Positions 11,416 through 23,343 are shown, counted from the stretch's first letter. The stretch: DNA of 64,000 nt from Ixodes scapularis (GCF_016920785.2 NW_024609958.1:1984001-2048000); one strand, 5' to 3'. Numbers and translations: made by a program. The notes: generated from the sequence alone by a model not told the origin.

Positions 11416-13013
11416 GTCTGGGGCAGACTTGGACGTAGTTCAACTACTCTACTCAAACTACTGTAGTTTAACTACGTTTTCGAGTAACTTGGTAACTTTC
11501 AATTACAACTTGATTTGGGTAATTAGTAGTTTAATTTAACTACTTTTTCAGGTAACTTCTACTCGAATTACTAACTGCTTTCGAAATTATATAGTGCTAA
11601 TTTTGCCCATCACGGAAGTTTCAGCGCAGAAATGATTAAGACGCCGGCAGATAAAGTGGCATTCCCTAACAAGGGGCCCCCTTCTTCGGGAAGGCGTCCT
11701 TGGGTCAAGGTGGCGACGAGCAGCCAAAACATAACACCGGCACGCACGAACGCAGGAAGAGATGTTTAACAAGCCTTGGTCGGGTATTGACCTAATTCGG
11801 TAATGCACGCAGGCGCCGCGTTTCCAGCTGCAACCGTGAAAGACGGGGACACTCCGAGAGTTGTTGTCTGTCTTTAGTGAGTTCTGACTCAAGCGGTAGG
11901 TTCCACGGGAGGCGCCACTGGAATGACCTCGCAGCTGGGTGCCTGTTCCCATGGTCGCCTTGTCGTCAGCGCATACGCCTTTGCAAAGCCGGACTCTCCC
12001 GCGCACAAACCCTGCACGGATAATCCGTTCATGGGAGCACGTTCCCGCTTCCAGCTGCAACTGTATACGAGCGACGATGCTTGTTCACGTAATCCTTCGC
12101 GTCCTTCCGACCATCCATGCCAGGGAGACCTCCTCTTCGTTAAAAACGATTTACTTGTCAGGCGTGTCACTCACGTCAGAATATTGTAGTCGCCGGCGAG
12201 GATTGCGAGTTACCCTTGGGAGATCCTCCTTTTGTTGGACCCGGCGTCAGCGGCGAAGTATACTTCGGTTCATCTTCTGTTAAACCAAAACATTTTTTTT
12301 CAGTAGCGTAACACTAGCACTACAACGGAACGCGCAGTCGCCCGGATGATCTCATCGTCGTGGCGCGAGACTTGAACCCTTGAAGGTGTGGTGCACTCTC
12401 TCAGCATACTCTCAGAACGACGTCGGAATAAAGAGGGGCCAGTCATAACAATCTAAACTTGACGAAGAAAAAAGAAAAAAGGAGGAAAGTTTGTTATAAA
12501 AGACCCTCTACCCGAGGCAAACCTCACATGTTTCGTCATGGACACCTAAGATGCCGACACTCGCTTACCCGACCCTGCACAGCCTGTTTCTCAAATTCAA
12601 CGCTGCCGTTCCATTCAGTGCAACGGTGGAACGTCTATTTAGCTTGGCTGGGGACGTCTTTAGAAGGGAAAAGGGAAAATTCTCCTAACAAGAACTTTGA
12701 AAGTCAATTGCTTCTACGAGCAAATAAAGTATTTTGGCGAAAACGCGAGCTATAAATAGACTGCATTTATTTTAGGCTCGCAGGGTTTTTCATTGATCAA
12801 AACTGCTGTTCATTTTGCTTCCACAAAAATATAAAAAAGTAACTTCGAAAGTAACTTCAAAGTAACTCGCTACTTTTTAGAGTAGTTAGTAGTTTACTCA
12901 ATTACTATTAGAAATGCGTAATTTCTACTCTACTCCAATTACTTTTGGCGTCGATACTCAGTAACTTAACTTAACTACCTTTTTTGAGTAATTTGTACAT
13001 GTCTGGTCTGGGG
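11416..13013 (+). mobile_element. hAT element remnant, 8-bp TSD
   Basis: The element spans 11,424-13,005 and is flanked by GTCTGGGG at 11,416-11,423 and 13,006-13,013. The ends begin CAGACTTGGAC and, inverted, CAGACATGTAC. Both ends carry arrays of AGTAACTT/AGTAGTT motifs over 200-300 bp (about 11,436-11,580 and 12,836-13,000). A transposase fragment near 12,570-12,750 confirms the superfamily. The rest of the interior is decayed. Confidence 0.9.
12570..12750 (+). pseudogene. hAT transposase C-terminal (dimerisation) fragment
   Basis: Translated in two frames, this stretch shows the hAT C-terminal signature: FNAAVP, then SATVERLFSLAGDVFRR in one frame, and NKNFESQLLLRANK in another after a frameshift near 12,685. 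In intact hAT transposases this region forms the dimerisation domain near the C-terminus. The upstream catalytic domain is not recognisable, so the element is non-autonomous. Confidence 0.8.
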
Positions 13014-13574
13014 TAGTACGGCAGAGGAAGAACTCGCAGGAACGGCGCATGGAGATAAGCCTTTTGCTGCCCAAACCGAGTCTTCCTTGGTGCTCTGTTT
13101 CCATGGGGTGACGTCGGAGTCAAAGGGTCTGGCGACCGCTGGCTACGAGTTCTCCCTATCGACCAGCTCCTTGTTAAACCAAAGCAGCGCGCACAAACAC
13201 TCGAAAAACAATATAATAAAAATAAATCCCCGTTCTTTCCCGAAACAAACATCAATTCCCCAAGTGTTCCGAGGGAGAAGCCGCGCATAGCTCCAAAACC
13301 CATAAAAAAAAAAAAAAAAACAGACAAAACGCGTAATTTGCTGTACATCTTCAAAGCATTCTCTAATATTGAGACTCGGTCCAAAAGTCGGCCATAGAAA
13401 AGTCAAAATGGGGTCCCCTCCCAGTGGTAAGAAACAGACCTCGCAATAGCCACCAATCTGAACTCCAACAATGGCGATCGCTGTGCGTGCTTCGCCGCTT
13501 CGAGGTGGCCGAAAGGTATGTGACGGTGGCGAACGCAAAGAAAAAAAAAACTTTTTTTTCTTTGCAGTTACCCT
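13014..13574. other. No recognisable gene
   Basis: Contains an A run (about 13,303-13,321). Antisense frames read through poly-A and carry no domain. Confidence 0.5.
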
Positions 13575-15434
13575 TTAAGGGCGGTTCAAACAGACCCGGA
13601 ATACGGAACCCGGGAGCCGGAACCCGTAGTGACGTAATCACTTCCGGCTCCCGTTTACGGGTGCTGACGTCACGGTTTGGTTTGAACGGCGCGCGACACG
13701 GGCCCCCGTATATACGGGAGCTGACGTCACGGCGGCTCCCCAGGCACCTAATCAGCGGCTGTCGTCAAGCCGGGTCGTCGCCCGGGCAGCCCGGGTGGCC
13801 CGGGCGCGCGCTCCGTCTAGAGCGGCAGCGGCACTGGCGGCACTCGCTTTGTTTCGCGATAGCGTCGTCTCCGCAGGATCCCGGCTACGAAGCTCGAATT
13901 GCCTCACTTATGAACATTTGTGTAGTAAGGTGCGTCACAAATGCAAGAACTATCAACTGGCGTCGGCTGACTACTTTCGCGGCTGCGTGTGAGCAGTACC
14001 TACGGAGCGTGAAGAAAAAGAAGAAGCGAAAGGCCGTCCGCGAGAAGCCTCGAAAAACGCTCGTATGCCACCATCGTGAGACATGTTCGAAGACCCCGAC
14101 GGCCGGGAATTCTTCGAGTGCTTCCGAATGTCACGAGCCAGGTAGGGTGTGCTGCTTTTTATTTTGGATTATTTTCATGTGCTATAAAAAAAATAGCAAT
14201 GGCATGCACATGTGCAGCTCGTACGACACACTCTTTCGGTCCACAAAATCTGGTCACGGTGTTGTGCTCCTTTGAGTGCATGTATGAGGGAAGCCCGTTG
14301 TGCTTCCTTGTCCTTTGCGCTAGCTAGGATGTGTGCTTACAAGCTGCTTATGTGTCAAATCTGCACGAAAGCTCGCGCTGCAGTACCCAGGGATCTTGGG
14401 TTCAATCCCCATCCCTGCCCGTTTCGATCTGGATGGGCATCGTACCAGCAGACGTTCGTGTTTCACTACTGCGTGACGGGTGTTAAAGACCCTAGGCAAG
14501 CGGTCGTACAGTACTGCCTAAAAACTGGTCTACAGCGCGTACCGGTGTCGTTGACCCTTTTAACCTTTTAAGTGTCGGATGTAGCTCACACGCACAATGG
14601 TTGCAGCTAGGCATGTAGCCAGGATTTTGTTTCGGGGGGGAAGAGATTTTGTCGGTCGCAGAGTGCCCGAGGCTGGTAAAACATTGTGTATAAAAAAATG
14701 GACAAATAAGTTGCTTCATTACAATTGTAGCGAACAAGCATGCCCTCAAAGCTGGAAGCTTAGCAAATTTGCTTCTTAATAACATCCCACTGCACCTCCA
14801 ATCTCTTTGCAGCCAGCAAGCCAACCACTGCCTGCCTCTACAAACGGCCTTTCTAAAGGCCACTCATATTTGCATTGAAGATACCGTTTCATCCGGTTGC
14901 AACCACCTCCCGTGTCTCCAAAACAGTGTCAATAAATTATTAAAAGCAGTATCGAGTTCTTTCACTTGTCCCGGTCCTTGTGGTCGCTACGATACCTGTC
15001 GTAGATCCAGGGGTACCGCTGAACTAGCTAACTAATCCATAAGCTTTCTCGGGTACGTCAAACGCAGCAGCACTCTTCTTTGCAGCTTGAGCTGCTTTCC
15101 TCGCGTCGGAGACGGGCGGGAAGTTCATCGCCGGAGCTTTGCTTGCAAGCAAGCACGGAGCGACTGAGGGCACTGAGGCATTCGCACGCGGAACCACGTG
15201 AATGCCGGTGGCCAGGAGGGAGGAGGTGGGAAGCGCGTCGCGCTGATTGGCCCCGGAGAAAATACGGAAACCTACGTCTCTACCCGGGAAGGAGAAAGGT
15301 GAAAATTTTTACTACTCTTCAATCCGGGAGCCGGAAGCCGTAATTACGCCACCACCCGTACGGAGGGAGCGCTGACGTCACTACGGGTTCCGGCTCCCGT
15401 CTCTGCATTCCGGGTCTGTTTGAACCGGGCTTTA
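13575..15434. mobile_element. PIF/Harbinger-like element, TTA TSD
   Basis: The element spans 13,578-15,431. Its ends read AGGGCGGTTCAAACAGACCC and, inverted, AGCCCGGTTCAAACAGACCC, and similarity continues through GGGAGCCGGAACCCGTAGTG. The flanks are TTA (13,575-13,577 and 15,432-15,434). The subterminal region repeats TACGGG-x-GCTGACGTCAC. An open frame (13,424-14,275) enters from outside and has a Lys/Arg-rich tail near 14,010-14,060, but I recognise no transposase or Myb/SANT motif. A SINE fragment sits inside at about 14,363. Confidence 0.75.
14363..14535 (+). mobile_element. 5'-truncated tRNA-derived SINE
   Basis: Homologous to the full SINE at 38,839-39,135. It starts at the GCGAAAGCTCGCGCTGCAG-like segment, keeps the box B-like GGTTCAATCC (about 14,399) and the downstream GTTAAAGACCC motif, but lacks box A. 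Divergence is higher than for an active family copy. Confidence 0.8.
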
Positions 15435-16310
15435 GACTCTATATTCCGTATACGTCCGACGTAGTACCTCCAGACACAGCGAAAAACAAAAACCTGGTTT
15501 TCGGGAGATTTTTTCTCTCGAATTCCCGACCGCAAACCGACCGACCTTGAAGGCGCAAGCAGTCCAGGGAGCAATAGCACATTGCGCAATTTCAAGAAGC
15601 AGTATTGCCGACACACTTATAGATGGCGCCAGCTGACAGCTGGATTTGGGACATTTTGATTGGCTACAAACTTCGTTAAAATGTATCACAATGAATATTT
15701 CTGGGGAAAAGATATTGTTAGAGATATATTCAAAAATTCCTCGTCTTCAATATTGTGGCGCCTGAATTCGTATTTAGGCCCTGGTATACGTTTAAATGTT
15801 CATGAAGAAAGGAACGAAAAAATGGCTTTTTCAAGCAAATTTAAGTTCCCGTAAAAATATGTAGCCTTTAAGATGGGGAAATGTAGCATCACAGTATTGC
15901 TCAGTTTTTTTATTATATTTTCAATAAAACTTTCCCAAGTCAATCTGTTCGGTGGATGCTGAGAAAAAAAGGACTAAAAAGTTGACATTTGAATTGCATA
16001 GGGCTCGGAAGCTGCGATATCTTCTTCAGGGCCTAAGTTGACCTTAGTTAGCTCACATAAATATCACAAAAAGAAGCAGTGATGAATGTCAGAAACACAA
16101 GCCATTGCATGTTTGCGCCATCGCTTTTAGAATTCCTCTTTCGCGAACCTTTGCAACATTCAAGCATTTATGTAGAAAGGTGCAAAGCACTCCGGTCACA
16201 GTGGTATGTTGCACCGACAGCAGATATACCTTGTCTAGTTGCGGCAGCTTGCACTACGGCAACGCTGGGCGTACTTCTGGTCGGTCTTCTGGTCGGTCAT
16301 CCAACCTTTT
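15435..16310. other. No recognisable gene
   Basis: Open frames of 60-90 codons on both strands without domains. Possible piggyBac 3' flank near 16,300. Confidence 0.5.
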
Positions 16311-16314
16311 TTAG

Positions 16315-18110
16315 CTACACACGTCGTGCAGGGTCCTCGTTTTCTTGACTGCTGATACAGAACCACTCCAAGGACGTCCACGACGGTTCGAGCTTTGTGC
16401 CACTTCCCCCGTTGTATATCAGTGACCTTGCTACACGGCTTCTAAACTCAAGGTGGTCTATGAGTTCATCGGGATCTTTGTCCCACCTCCACACAAACCA
16501 GGTGTTCACTACTGTCACATTCAGCAGGTGGTAGAAGAGTCTGAGGTACCCTTTTTTCTTTCGCATGACGTTTCTGTGCAGTGCCACCATTGAGTCTATG
16601 AGGTCCACGCTCTCCATGCGCTTGTTGTGGATCTCCACTGAGTAAGGTCTTTCTACGTCGATGACTTGTTTGTCTTTTCCGTTGTATCGCTGTGTTGTGC
16701 TTACAGGATGGTGACCAGCTTAGCTTCATACAACATGAACAAGGGAGTTATCAAGCCATCGGTTAACCGTCACGTTGTCGCTCGAGGTGCACAGGGATGT
16801 TCTTCCCCTTACTTTTCCCTTCAGGTCTCTGAGCGGTTCGAGTTTAAAATCGACTCCGTGAAGCCGGTTTTGCACGGCACGTTCCAACGCACAATATTCC
16901 ATCTTTCAGTTTCTTGATCAGCAGCAAGGACGTAAACAGGTTGTTTACATACACTTTGTGATTTTGTCCTTCAAACCCTAGGGTCAACCTTTTTATAACA
17001 CCTCCAGCCATACCACATTAGCTGGATGGTTTTAACCCACCTCCGCTTCCACCTTGGTAGACCTCAAATTTGTATATGTACTGTGAGGACTACGGCCGGG
17101 CGTCGGCCAGGTTAGGCCTAGGGTGATCAGACGAGGGCGGGGCAAGTAGCAGTCGAATAGAAGTTTTATTAACGGGCGTATAAGAAAAGGAACGAGGCGC
17201 TGACGTGCCGCATGGCTCGGTCGCGCCAAGACACAGGTCGGCTGGAACACATTTCGGGCAGGCTTGACGGTAAGGATAAAAAAAACAGAGGGCCGGGGTA
17301 GGTGGCGCTAGTAGCTTGATCGCAGTGTAACAAGGAGCTCCTGCGCGAACCCCGACTTCGAAACCCCAGCGCTTGGGTTTACTTGGAAGTTGCTGACTGC
17401 TTGATGGACGATCGTCCCTTGAAGGGGATCATAATCTCATCAACAGCTTGGTAATCTTCCCGGTCAACGGCTAAACAAAATGTTCTGTTCAGGGTGTCAA
17501 TGACAGGTCTAATGTTCAAAGCGCGGTTGTCATCAGTAGTTGACTCGTTGTTGTCATTGAAGTCAAGAAATCTTCGAAGCTCCTCGATGCGATGGACAGA
17601 CATCGCGTCAGCCACGACACCCATCCGAAGACCGCTCCCTTTCGACCAGTAGTGCCGAATTTTCAAATACTTAATGTAGGTCACTACCGGACAGATTCCA
17701 AGAAATACGTTCGACTATGGCACCGTTAACCGCAGGGTTGTATTTATTTCCCTTCTGCACAGCATATAGGTTTGATTTTTTTTAGAAATCAATATGCTCC
17801 AGCAATGACTCGGGGAAGAGAACAAGTATAGTCAATTGGATGATCTCCGTGAATGTTTACACAGTGCTTTCCAGTGAATTCAGGAGGCTCACCCGCGTAG
17901 TCGTTGTCCTCGTCGTGAAACCAGATAATGCGTTTTACTTCTGAACAATTATTCCCACTTGTAAAACGACCGCTGAAGCACTGTCCCTTGATGAAGCGGG
18001 AATGGTGCTTGCTCTGCTCGCGTCGTCATCTGAACCTTCCTTCTTGGTTAGCAGGTACTCTCGGTCGTCCGAGTCCCTGAGCCCAGGCCCGTCTTCGCTA
18101 CCGCTGGAGA
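16315..18110 (-). pseudogene. piggyBac-like transposase, decayed
   Basis: Minus-strand reading shows DDE_Tnp_1_7 family segments in the expected order. N-terminal remnants occur at about 17,950-17,690 (LLEHIDF, NLYAVQKG). Next is WSKGSGL...RIEELRRFLDFND...AVDEIMIPFKGRSS at 17,684-17,379, containing the conserved catalytic-region VDE-x-MIPFKG. A frame-shifted PKRWGFEV segment follows at about 17,370. After an interruption come YKFEVYQGG (about 17,065) and, at 16,638-16,315, VEIHNKRM-type and HLLNVTVVNTW motifs. Several stops and frameshifts make it non-functional. I cannot define the element termini or a TTAA site. Confidence 0.8.
17082..17323 (-). mobile_element. Insertion inside piggyBac gene, possible solo LTR
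   Basis: About 242 bp interrupts the piggyBac reading frame between the GAPCYT and YIYKFEVY segments. On the minus strand it starts TGCGATC, ends CTCACA, and carries AATAAA about 150 bp in, as an LTR would. I see no clean target duplication, so a solo LTR is only a suggestion. Confidence 0.35.
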
Positions 18111-18199
18111 GATCTAGGAGAGCATAGATTTCCTCTCTTTAAGGGTTTCTTTTCTTCCTAAGGTCATCGCAATCCCTACTGAAAAAAGCCATTTGGCAC

Positions 18200-18430
18200 C
18201 TATATGAAAGTAAACGGGTTCATATCGGTAACAGTTTAGCCATACCGGTCACCAGTTTGTCAAAAGGGTCCCCCGTATGAGCCATAACGGCCACCCATTA
18301 GTGTAAACAGGTCACTCCCTTGGCAAACGGGTAACTCGTCTCGGCAAATGGGCCACTCGTTTGGGCAAAGTTGTCACACGTTTGCTCAAACCGGTGACCA
18401 TGTTACATAAACGAGTGAGTGGTGACCGAC
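18200..18430. repeat. Array of GTTTG-x-CAAA / GGTCACC motifs
   Basis: Irregularly spaced short motifs of the type CCGGTCACC, GTTTGNCAAA and GGGTAACTCG alternate over 230 bp, resembling the subterminal repeat arrays of DNA transposons. No inverted partner was found nearby. Confidence 0.4.
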
Positions 18431-19440
18431 AAACTGTACTGGTTTAATCAAACAACTGTCCGGAGCCTGTTTGATACTGAACGTACAGAGCGGCGGCGTG
18501 GACACGTCTGTTTCAGTCGTGGCAGCCTAGGTTTCCGAAAGGCTGGGAGCGGCGGTTCAGCTATTTCGAATCGTCCGCGTGGTGGATGTTATTATATTTA
18601 TATTTCAATTGCACTGATGTTCGGTTATACTGCAACTACAATAAACGAGTTTTTTTGTTGGAAAGAAACACATGATATTGGCCAGCCGATATTGTTGAGA
18701 GAATTTTTGAAACTTTGGCGTTCTTTGTTGCCTCTATTTACTTATTCAGCTCGAATCTCTCTCGCACGAGACGCGACCGCGTGAAAGAATATACCTCTAG
18801 ACTCCGTTTCACCTCGCGTCAACACGCAGCGAAGGTAGCGCAAGAACACGTGGCTGCAAGAACATCGAGCATTGCGAGTCCACGCCCGCCGTTGCAGCAG
18901 TCAAACTACGAGGTCGCGCTGAGCGCTTTCTTCGCTCGGGCGCAAGCCGAGCTCCTTGGCCGTCGCCATTTCCAACGTTCGAGCGTGCTTAAATGCGCGC
19001 GACTCACCTGCTATCCGAGGCTACAAACACGTCGTTCTAGGCCTTGAATTCAAAAAAAAAAAAGAAAGACTGGAATGGTGTGAGCACGTTTTTGTGAACT
19101 TCATCGTTTGCTCCTCACCCGTTCCACGAGGCAGCTGCTATATACAAAGCGGAACTAGTTCACATATTATCCACATGTTATCTCTTTCATTTGTGGGCTC
19201 AACGTTTAGTAATTGTTTGAATTTTAATGCCTATGGATTTACGTGCATATTTTATAGTTAACGAAATTAAAGCGAAGAAACTAGTATTTTCCCATTCTCA
19301 AGTAATTGATGTGAGATAAATAAATAAGTGAATTCACTTGTTTCGTGACTGAACTAATTATCAGAATACAAAACAACTCATTGGACAAGACAAATGCACA
19401 AAAGAAGGAAACAAACGGTCGAGAGTGTGTGAAAGTTTAT
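18431..19440. other. No recognisable gene
   Basis: The open frame at 18,715-19,047 (+) is Arg/Ala-rich with no domain; the rest is AT-rich. An A run lies at about 19,053-19,062. Confidence 0.5.
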
Positions 19441-19445
19441 TATTA

Positions 19446-21092
19446 AAGGGCCTCTGGCACGCCAAAAAAAAAAAAAATGTTTTTTTCATGCTAGGCGTTG
19501 AAATGCCATATCAGGACATTACAAAAAAAAATTGTTTCACTACAAAGTTGCGTAGTTCTTTTTGTAAAAAATAGAAATACGAGGCCCAATTCAAAGTTCC
19601 CGCCAGTGCACTGTGACGTAACAGTGTACCGCAAGGTGTCGGTGCGGTCAGAAGGGAGGCATCGACCTACGCCAGTAAAAGTAGGTTCACCGGAAGTCAC
19701 GTGAGTTTCACTCCTCGTGCTCTCCGCGACCGTGCCTAAGATTTTCTTTTTCTGCTCTTCGTACGAGCGATCGTAGGAAACGAAGTTTTAGTTCCACTAG
19801 CTCTTCATCGCTGCACCGTTGGTTAGTTTGCGTGCTGTGAAGTTTGAGGACGAATAGTCAGTGGATCGACGTGATGGAGGTCAATGATGAAAGCGTTGCG
19901 ACTACAAGCCAGCGTACGAGTGCATGCCGTCAGTCCGATGATACATCGCTATACTGGGCGAAAAACAAACTGTCAAGTTAAAAAAAAAAAAAAAAAAATT
20001 TAGAATGCTCGCAGAAATTAGGATTGCTAGCATACAACACGCCCGATCGCATTGCTGAAGGTTCAGACACCAAGGTCGTCGAATCATCGGATACTCTCCA
20101 GGCTAAAGATGCCTGCCGTCTAAAGGACACGAACTGGTTTGTGTACCAAGTACAAGTAAACGTCGAGCACAAAGTACGTATTTGGTCTAGAACATGAGTA
20201 GAACTTGTTAAATAGGTGCACATGCGGCCGATGTATGTCCCTCGGAAATGCATGCAGTGTGATCTCTTCTCCAGTTGCTGAAATACCGGGACAGTCCCTC
20301 AAACAGCACCTTCTAGGCATAGTAGTTGATCACGTTTTTTTTTTTTTTTTTTTTTTTTTATTATTATTGATTTGAAAAAGGGTGCCAGAGAAATTAGCCG
20401 GGAAGTATCTCCTGACTTGCTACTCTGGTTAGGGGGAAGGGATGTGGGTACAAAGATATAGTAAGAGTTAAAAACGCACGAAAATAAATAAACATAAAAC
20501 GAAGAAAATTAAAATCAGTGTATATCTTGTCGCAGCGTTAGTTTCTTGTTGAGACCGGTCGCCGATAGGTATCGCAAGAGGGCATTTGTTGCTGTTGTGG
20601 CAGAGACTTCGTTTTCCCACGGTCCCAGTATCTTGCAGACGGTGAGGTCTTCTCCAGAACGTAGTTGCATTTCTTTTTGCAGTTGAGTGCGTTGGTCAAT
20701 TCACTCACTCCTCTTCTTCTACCTTTACAGCAACAACAAGAGACGAAAAGCAAATAAAAGAAACCTTCTCTGCTTGGATCGCTCGTGGAGGTGCGAAGAA
20801 TACCAAAAATATTAAAAAAAATATTACACGCGCTCGCGGTAAGGACGAGGAGGGATACAACTCACGTGACTTCCAGCGATGCCTCCCTTCTGACCGCACC
20901 GACACCTTGTGGTACACTGTTACGTCACAGTGCACAGCGGGAACTTTGAATTCGGCCTCGCATTTCCATTTTTTATTAAAAAAAAAGTACGCAACTCTAT
21001 AGTGAAACAATTTTTTTGTAATGTCCTGATATGCCATTTCGACGCCTAGCATGAAAAAAAAAATTTTTTTTTTTGGCGTGTCAGGGGCCTTT
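19446..21092. mobile_element. Long-TIR DNA element with THAP fragment
   Basis: About 250-bp inverted repeats at 19,446-19,700 and 20,860-21,092 share AAGG(G)CCYCTG-x-CACGCC at the outside, then CATGCTAGGCGT, ATATCAGGACATTAC, TTGTTTCACTA and TGTCGGTGCGGTCAGAAGGG in the same order. The interior holds a partial THAP-type zinc-finger start on the minus strand and a T run (about 20,337-20,359). THAP domains mark P-element-like transposases, so a P-like, now non-autonomous, element is the best guess. The target duplication is unclear. Confidence 0.75.
20225..20320 (-). pseudogene. THAP zinc-finger N-terminal fragment
   Basis: Starts MPRRCCLRDCPG and continues to LHAFPRD. This fits the beginning of a THAP domain (Met-Pro-x-x-Cys...Cys, then a hydrophobic-FP motif). 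The later His/Cys ligands and AVPTF-like box are not visible, and the frame is not followed by transposase sequence. It lies inside the long-TIR element. Confidence 0.5.
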
Positions 21093-21424
21093 TTAAGATG
21101 TACTGAGTTGCAAACACAACAGAATTAGCACACAAGAAAGTTACTCTGCGCCTCTGAGTGACGGCGGCTCGAAACACGACCGTCACGTGTTTCGGCCTGG
21201 AATGCCTAAGGAGATAGTGCGGGGGTGTCCCGGTGTCCCGGTGTCCCACGCCTTGACCGCGCTCCCTCCCTCCTCTCTGGTCACTTCTGTCACGTGACCT
21301 GAAGAGGAAGAGGGAACCAGCCGCGCGCGACTGCAGCGCTTGCGAACGCTTGAAGATAAACTTTCGGCAGCCCTGTGCCTTTTTAGGAATAGACATTATG
21401 CGAAAAATAGGGACTCTAACCAAA
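21093..21424. other. No recognisable gene
   Basis: Includes a short CCCGGTGTCCCGGTGTC tandem repeat near 21,227. Otherwise unassigned. Confidence 0.5.
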
Positions 21425-21743
21425 AGTTTAATAAACATTTACCAGACGTTTCGAGACCAGTTCGTCCTCTTGTTCAAGGGCGAGTGACGGAAAGAACACC
21501 CGTGGCTGAAATACGCATAGAAATGTATGAGGCTTTGCTAACGGCACGCAGTCCCGAGACGTAGGTGTTGGGCAGGGAGCCCGAACAACGATTCACGTTG
21601 CCCTTTGTGTGTTGAATGGACCAAGACTCAACAAAGAGCCGCTTTCGACAATTTCTCTCCAAGGCCAGCACGGTGCTTCTTTCGAAGTCGACTGTGTGTC
21701 CAGCTGCTTCTGCGTGTGCCGCGCATACCTCGGCAAACCTCAC
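21425..21743 (-). pseudogene. Penelope-like element, C-terminal part
   Basis: The minus-strand frame reads AAGHTVDFERS, RKRLFVESWSIQ and a LPNTYVSGLR-like end, which match the stretch following the GIY-YIG domain in Penelope-like (PLE) proteins. Downstream on the minus strand lies CGAAACGTCTGG followed by AATAAA-like sequence, usual for PLE 3' ends. The matching upstream half lies at 23,345-23,705, separated by the minisatellite. Confidence 0.75.
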
Positions 21744-23343
21744 TCATGAGGGCCCTCACTCACCCTCCCTCACCCTCATCTTCACAGGTCAGGTGAGGGT
21801 GAGTGAGTTCCTGAACCAGGAAAATTCATGAGTGTGAGGGTGAGTGAGGGCCTTGAGGGGCGGTGAGGGCTGTGAGGGCCGTGAGGGCCGTGACGGCCGT
21901 GAGGGCGGTGAGGGCGGTGAGGGCCGTGAGGGCCGTGAGGGCCATGAGTGCGTGAGGGGCGTGAGGGCGGTGAGTGGCGTGAGGGCCATGAGTGCGTGAG
22001 TGGTGTGAGGGCGGTGAGTGCGTGAGGGGTGTAAGGGCCATGAGTGCGTGAGGGCAGTGAGTGGCATGAGAGGCGTGAGGGCCGTGAGGGCCGTGAGGGC
22101 GGTGAGTGCATGACGTGGTGTGAGGGCCATGAGTGCGTGAGGGCGGTGAGTGCGTGAGGCCCCCTTCAGATCGAGCATCTTTCTCAGCAATTTTGGTGTT
22201 AATGGCGGGTTGTTCTCTAGCTTTCCCTAGATCGACACGAATTGCTGAGATGGGGTCCGGTTCGAAATAAGCGAGCTACTTGGAGCAATTCGAATACGCT
22301 TGAAGCGGCCGCACCCAATCAGGGACGCAAAATTTTCACGTCATACCTCGTGCCGGTGATGATGACACCGAAAGACTTGGTTCTGGTTTGAAATCGATCG
22401 TTTTTTGGAAATAAACTGCTTCAGAAAGGTGCATTAGTATTCTTAACGAGGTTTACATGCATAAAAACACGTTTATAACACGTAATTGTGTCTAAATAGT
22501 GCAATAAAAATAAAATTTTATGATGACGATGGCAAATTGCAGCAATTGGTTGCTGCGTGTGATCGCGGGCGGCCCGTGTTGCTAGTGTTGCGACGTAAAG
22601 TTTCTGGGTGAAATTGCCCCATCTGAAGCTGGCCTGAGTGGCGTGAGGGCCATGCGTGCGTGAGGGGCGTGAGGGGTGTGAGGGCCGCAAGGGTGGTGAG
22701 GGTCGTGAGGGCGGTGAGTGGCGTGAGGGCGGTGAGTGGCGTGAGGGCGGTGAGTGGCGTGAGGGCGGTGAGTGGCATGAGGGCCGTGAGGGCCGTGAGG
22801 GCGGTGAGGGTGGTGAGTGGCGTGAGGGCTATGAGTGCGTGAGGGCCGTGAGGGCGGTGAGTGGCGTGAGGGCGGTGAGGGCGGTGAGGGCCGTGAGGGC
22901 GGTGAGGGCCGTGAGGGCGGTGAGGGCCGTGAGTGGCGTGAGGGCGGTGAGTGGCGTGAGGGCCATGAGTGAGTGAGGGCCGTGAGGGCGGTGAGGGCCG
23001 TGAGGGCGGTGAAGGCGGTGAGGGTCGTGAGGGCGGTGAGTGGCGTGAGGGCCATGAGTAAGTGAGGGGCGTGAGGGCCGTGAGGGCGATGAGGGGCGTG
23101 AGGGCCGTGAGGGGCGTGAGGGCCGTGAGGGCCGTGAGGGCCGTGAGGGGCGTGATGGCCGTGAGGGCGGTGAGTGCGTGACGGCCGTAAGGTTCAGTGA
23201 GGGTGAGTGAAGGGCTGAAGGTGAGTGTGACTGTGAGGGTGAGGGTGAGTGAGGGGCTGAAGGTGAGTGTAGCTGTGAGGGTGAGGGTGAGTGAGGGGCT
23301 TAGGTGAGTGTGGCTGTGAGGGTGAGGGTGAGTGAGGGCGACC
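21744..23343. repeat. GTGAGGGCC/GTGAGGGCG minisatellite
   Basis: Tandem array of a roughly 9-bp unit (GTGAGGGCC, GTGAGGGCG, GTGAGTGGC, GTGAGTGCG), with a GTGAGGGTGA-type edge at 23,190-23,343. It is interrupted by a MITE at 22,158-22,634. The first about 35 bp (CCCTCACTCACC...) are in the opposite orientation. Long open frames across it (e.g. ALTALT repeats) are artefacts of a 9-bp period. The array splits a PLE coding sequence. Confidence 0.95.
22158..22634. mobile_element. MITE with GGCCnnCTTCAGA ends (copy 1)
   Basis: 477 bp with inverted ends GGCCCCCTTCAGAT and GGCCAGCTTCAGATGGGGCA (inverted). It is flanked by TGA on both sides, although that trinucleotide is also part of the minisatellite unit. 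A second copy is at 49,486-50,860. The two share the interior (CAATCAGGGACGCAA, ATCGTTTTTTGGAAATAAAC, GATGGCAAAT). No coding capacity. Confidence 0.85.

Noticed and set aside
13424..14275. 283-codon open frame at the left end of the 13.6-kb element
   Set aside because: It crosses the element border and TIR, reads through poly-A and has no recognisable domain.
18200..18430. CRISPR-like array
   Set aside because: Repeats are short, irregular and both orientations occur. The context is eukaryotic.
21425..21500. Hammerhead ribozyme in the 3' end of the PLE
   Set aside because: PLEs are known to carry such motifs, but only the CGAAACGTC part is visible. I cannot find a proper CUGANGA core and paired stems.
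21770..23055. Long open frames of ALTALT / HRPHGPH repeats over 21.8-23.1 kb
   Set aside because: They result from a 9-bp minisatellite period, which keeps all frames open. There is no start context or domain.
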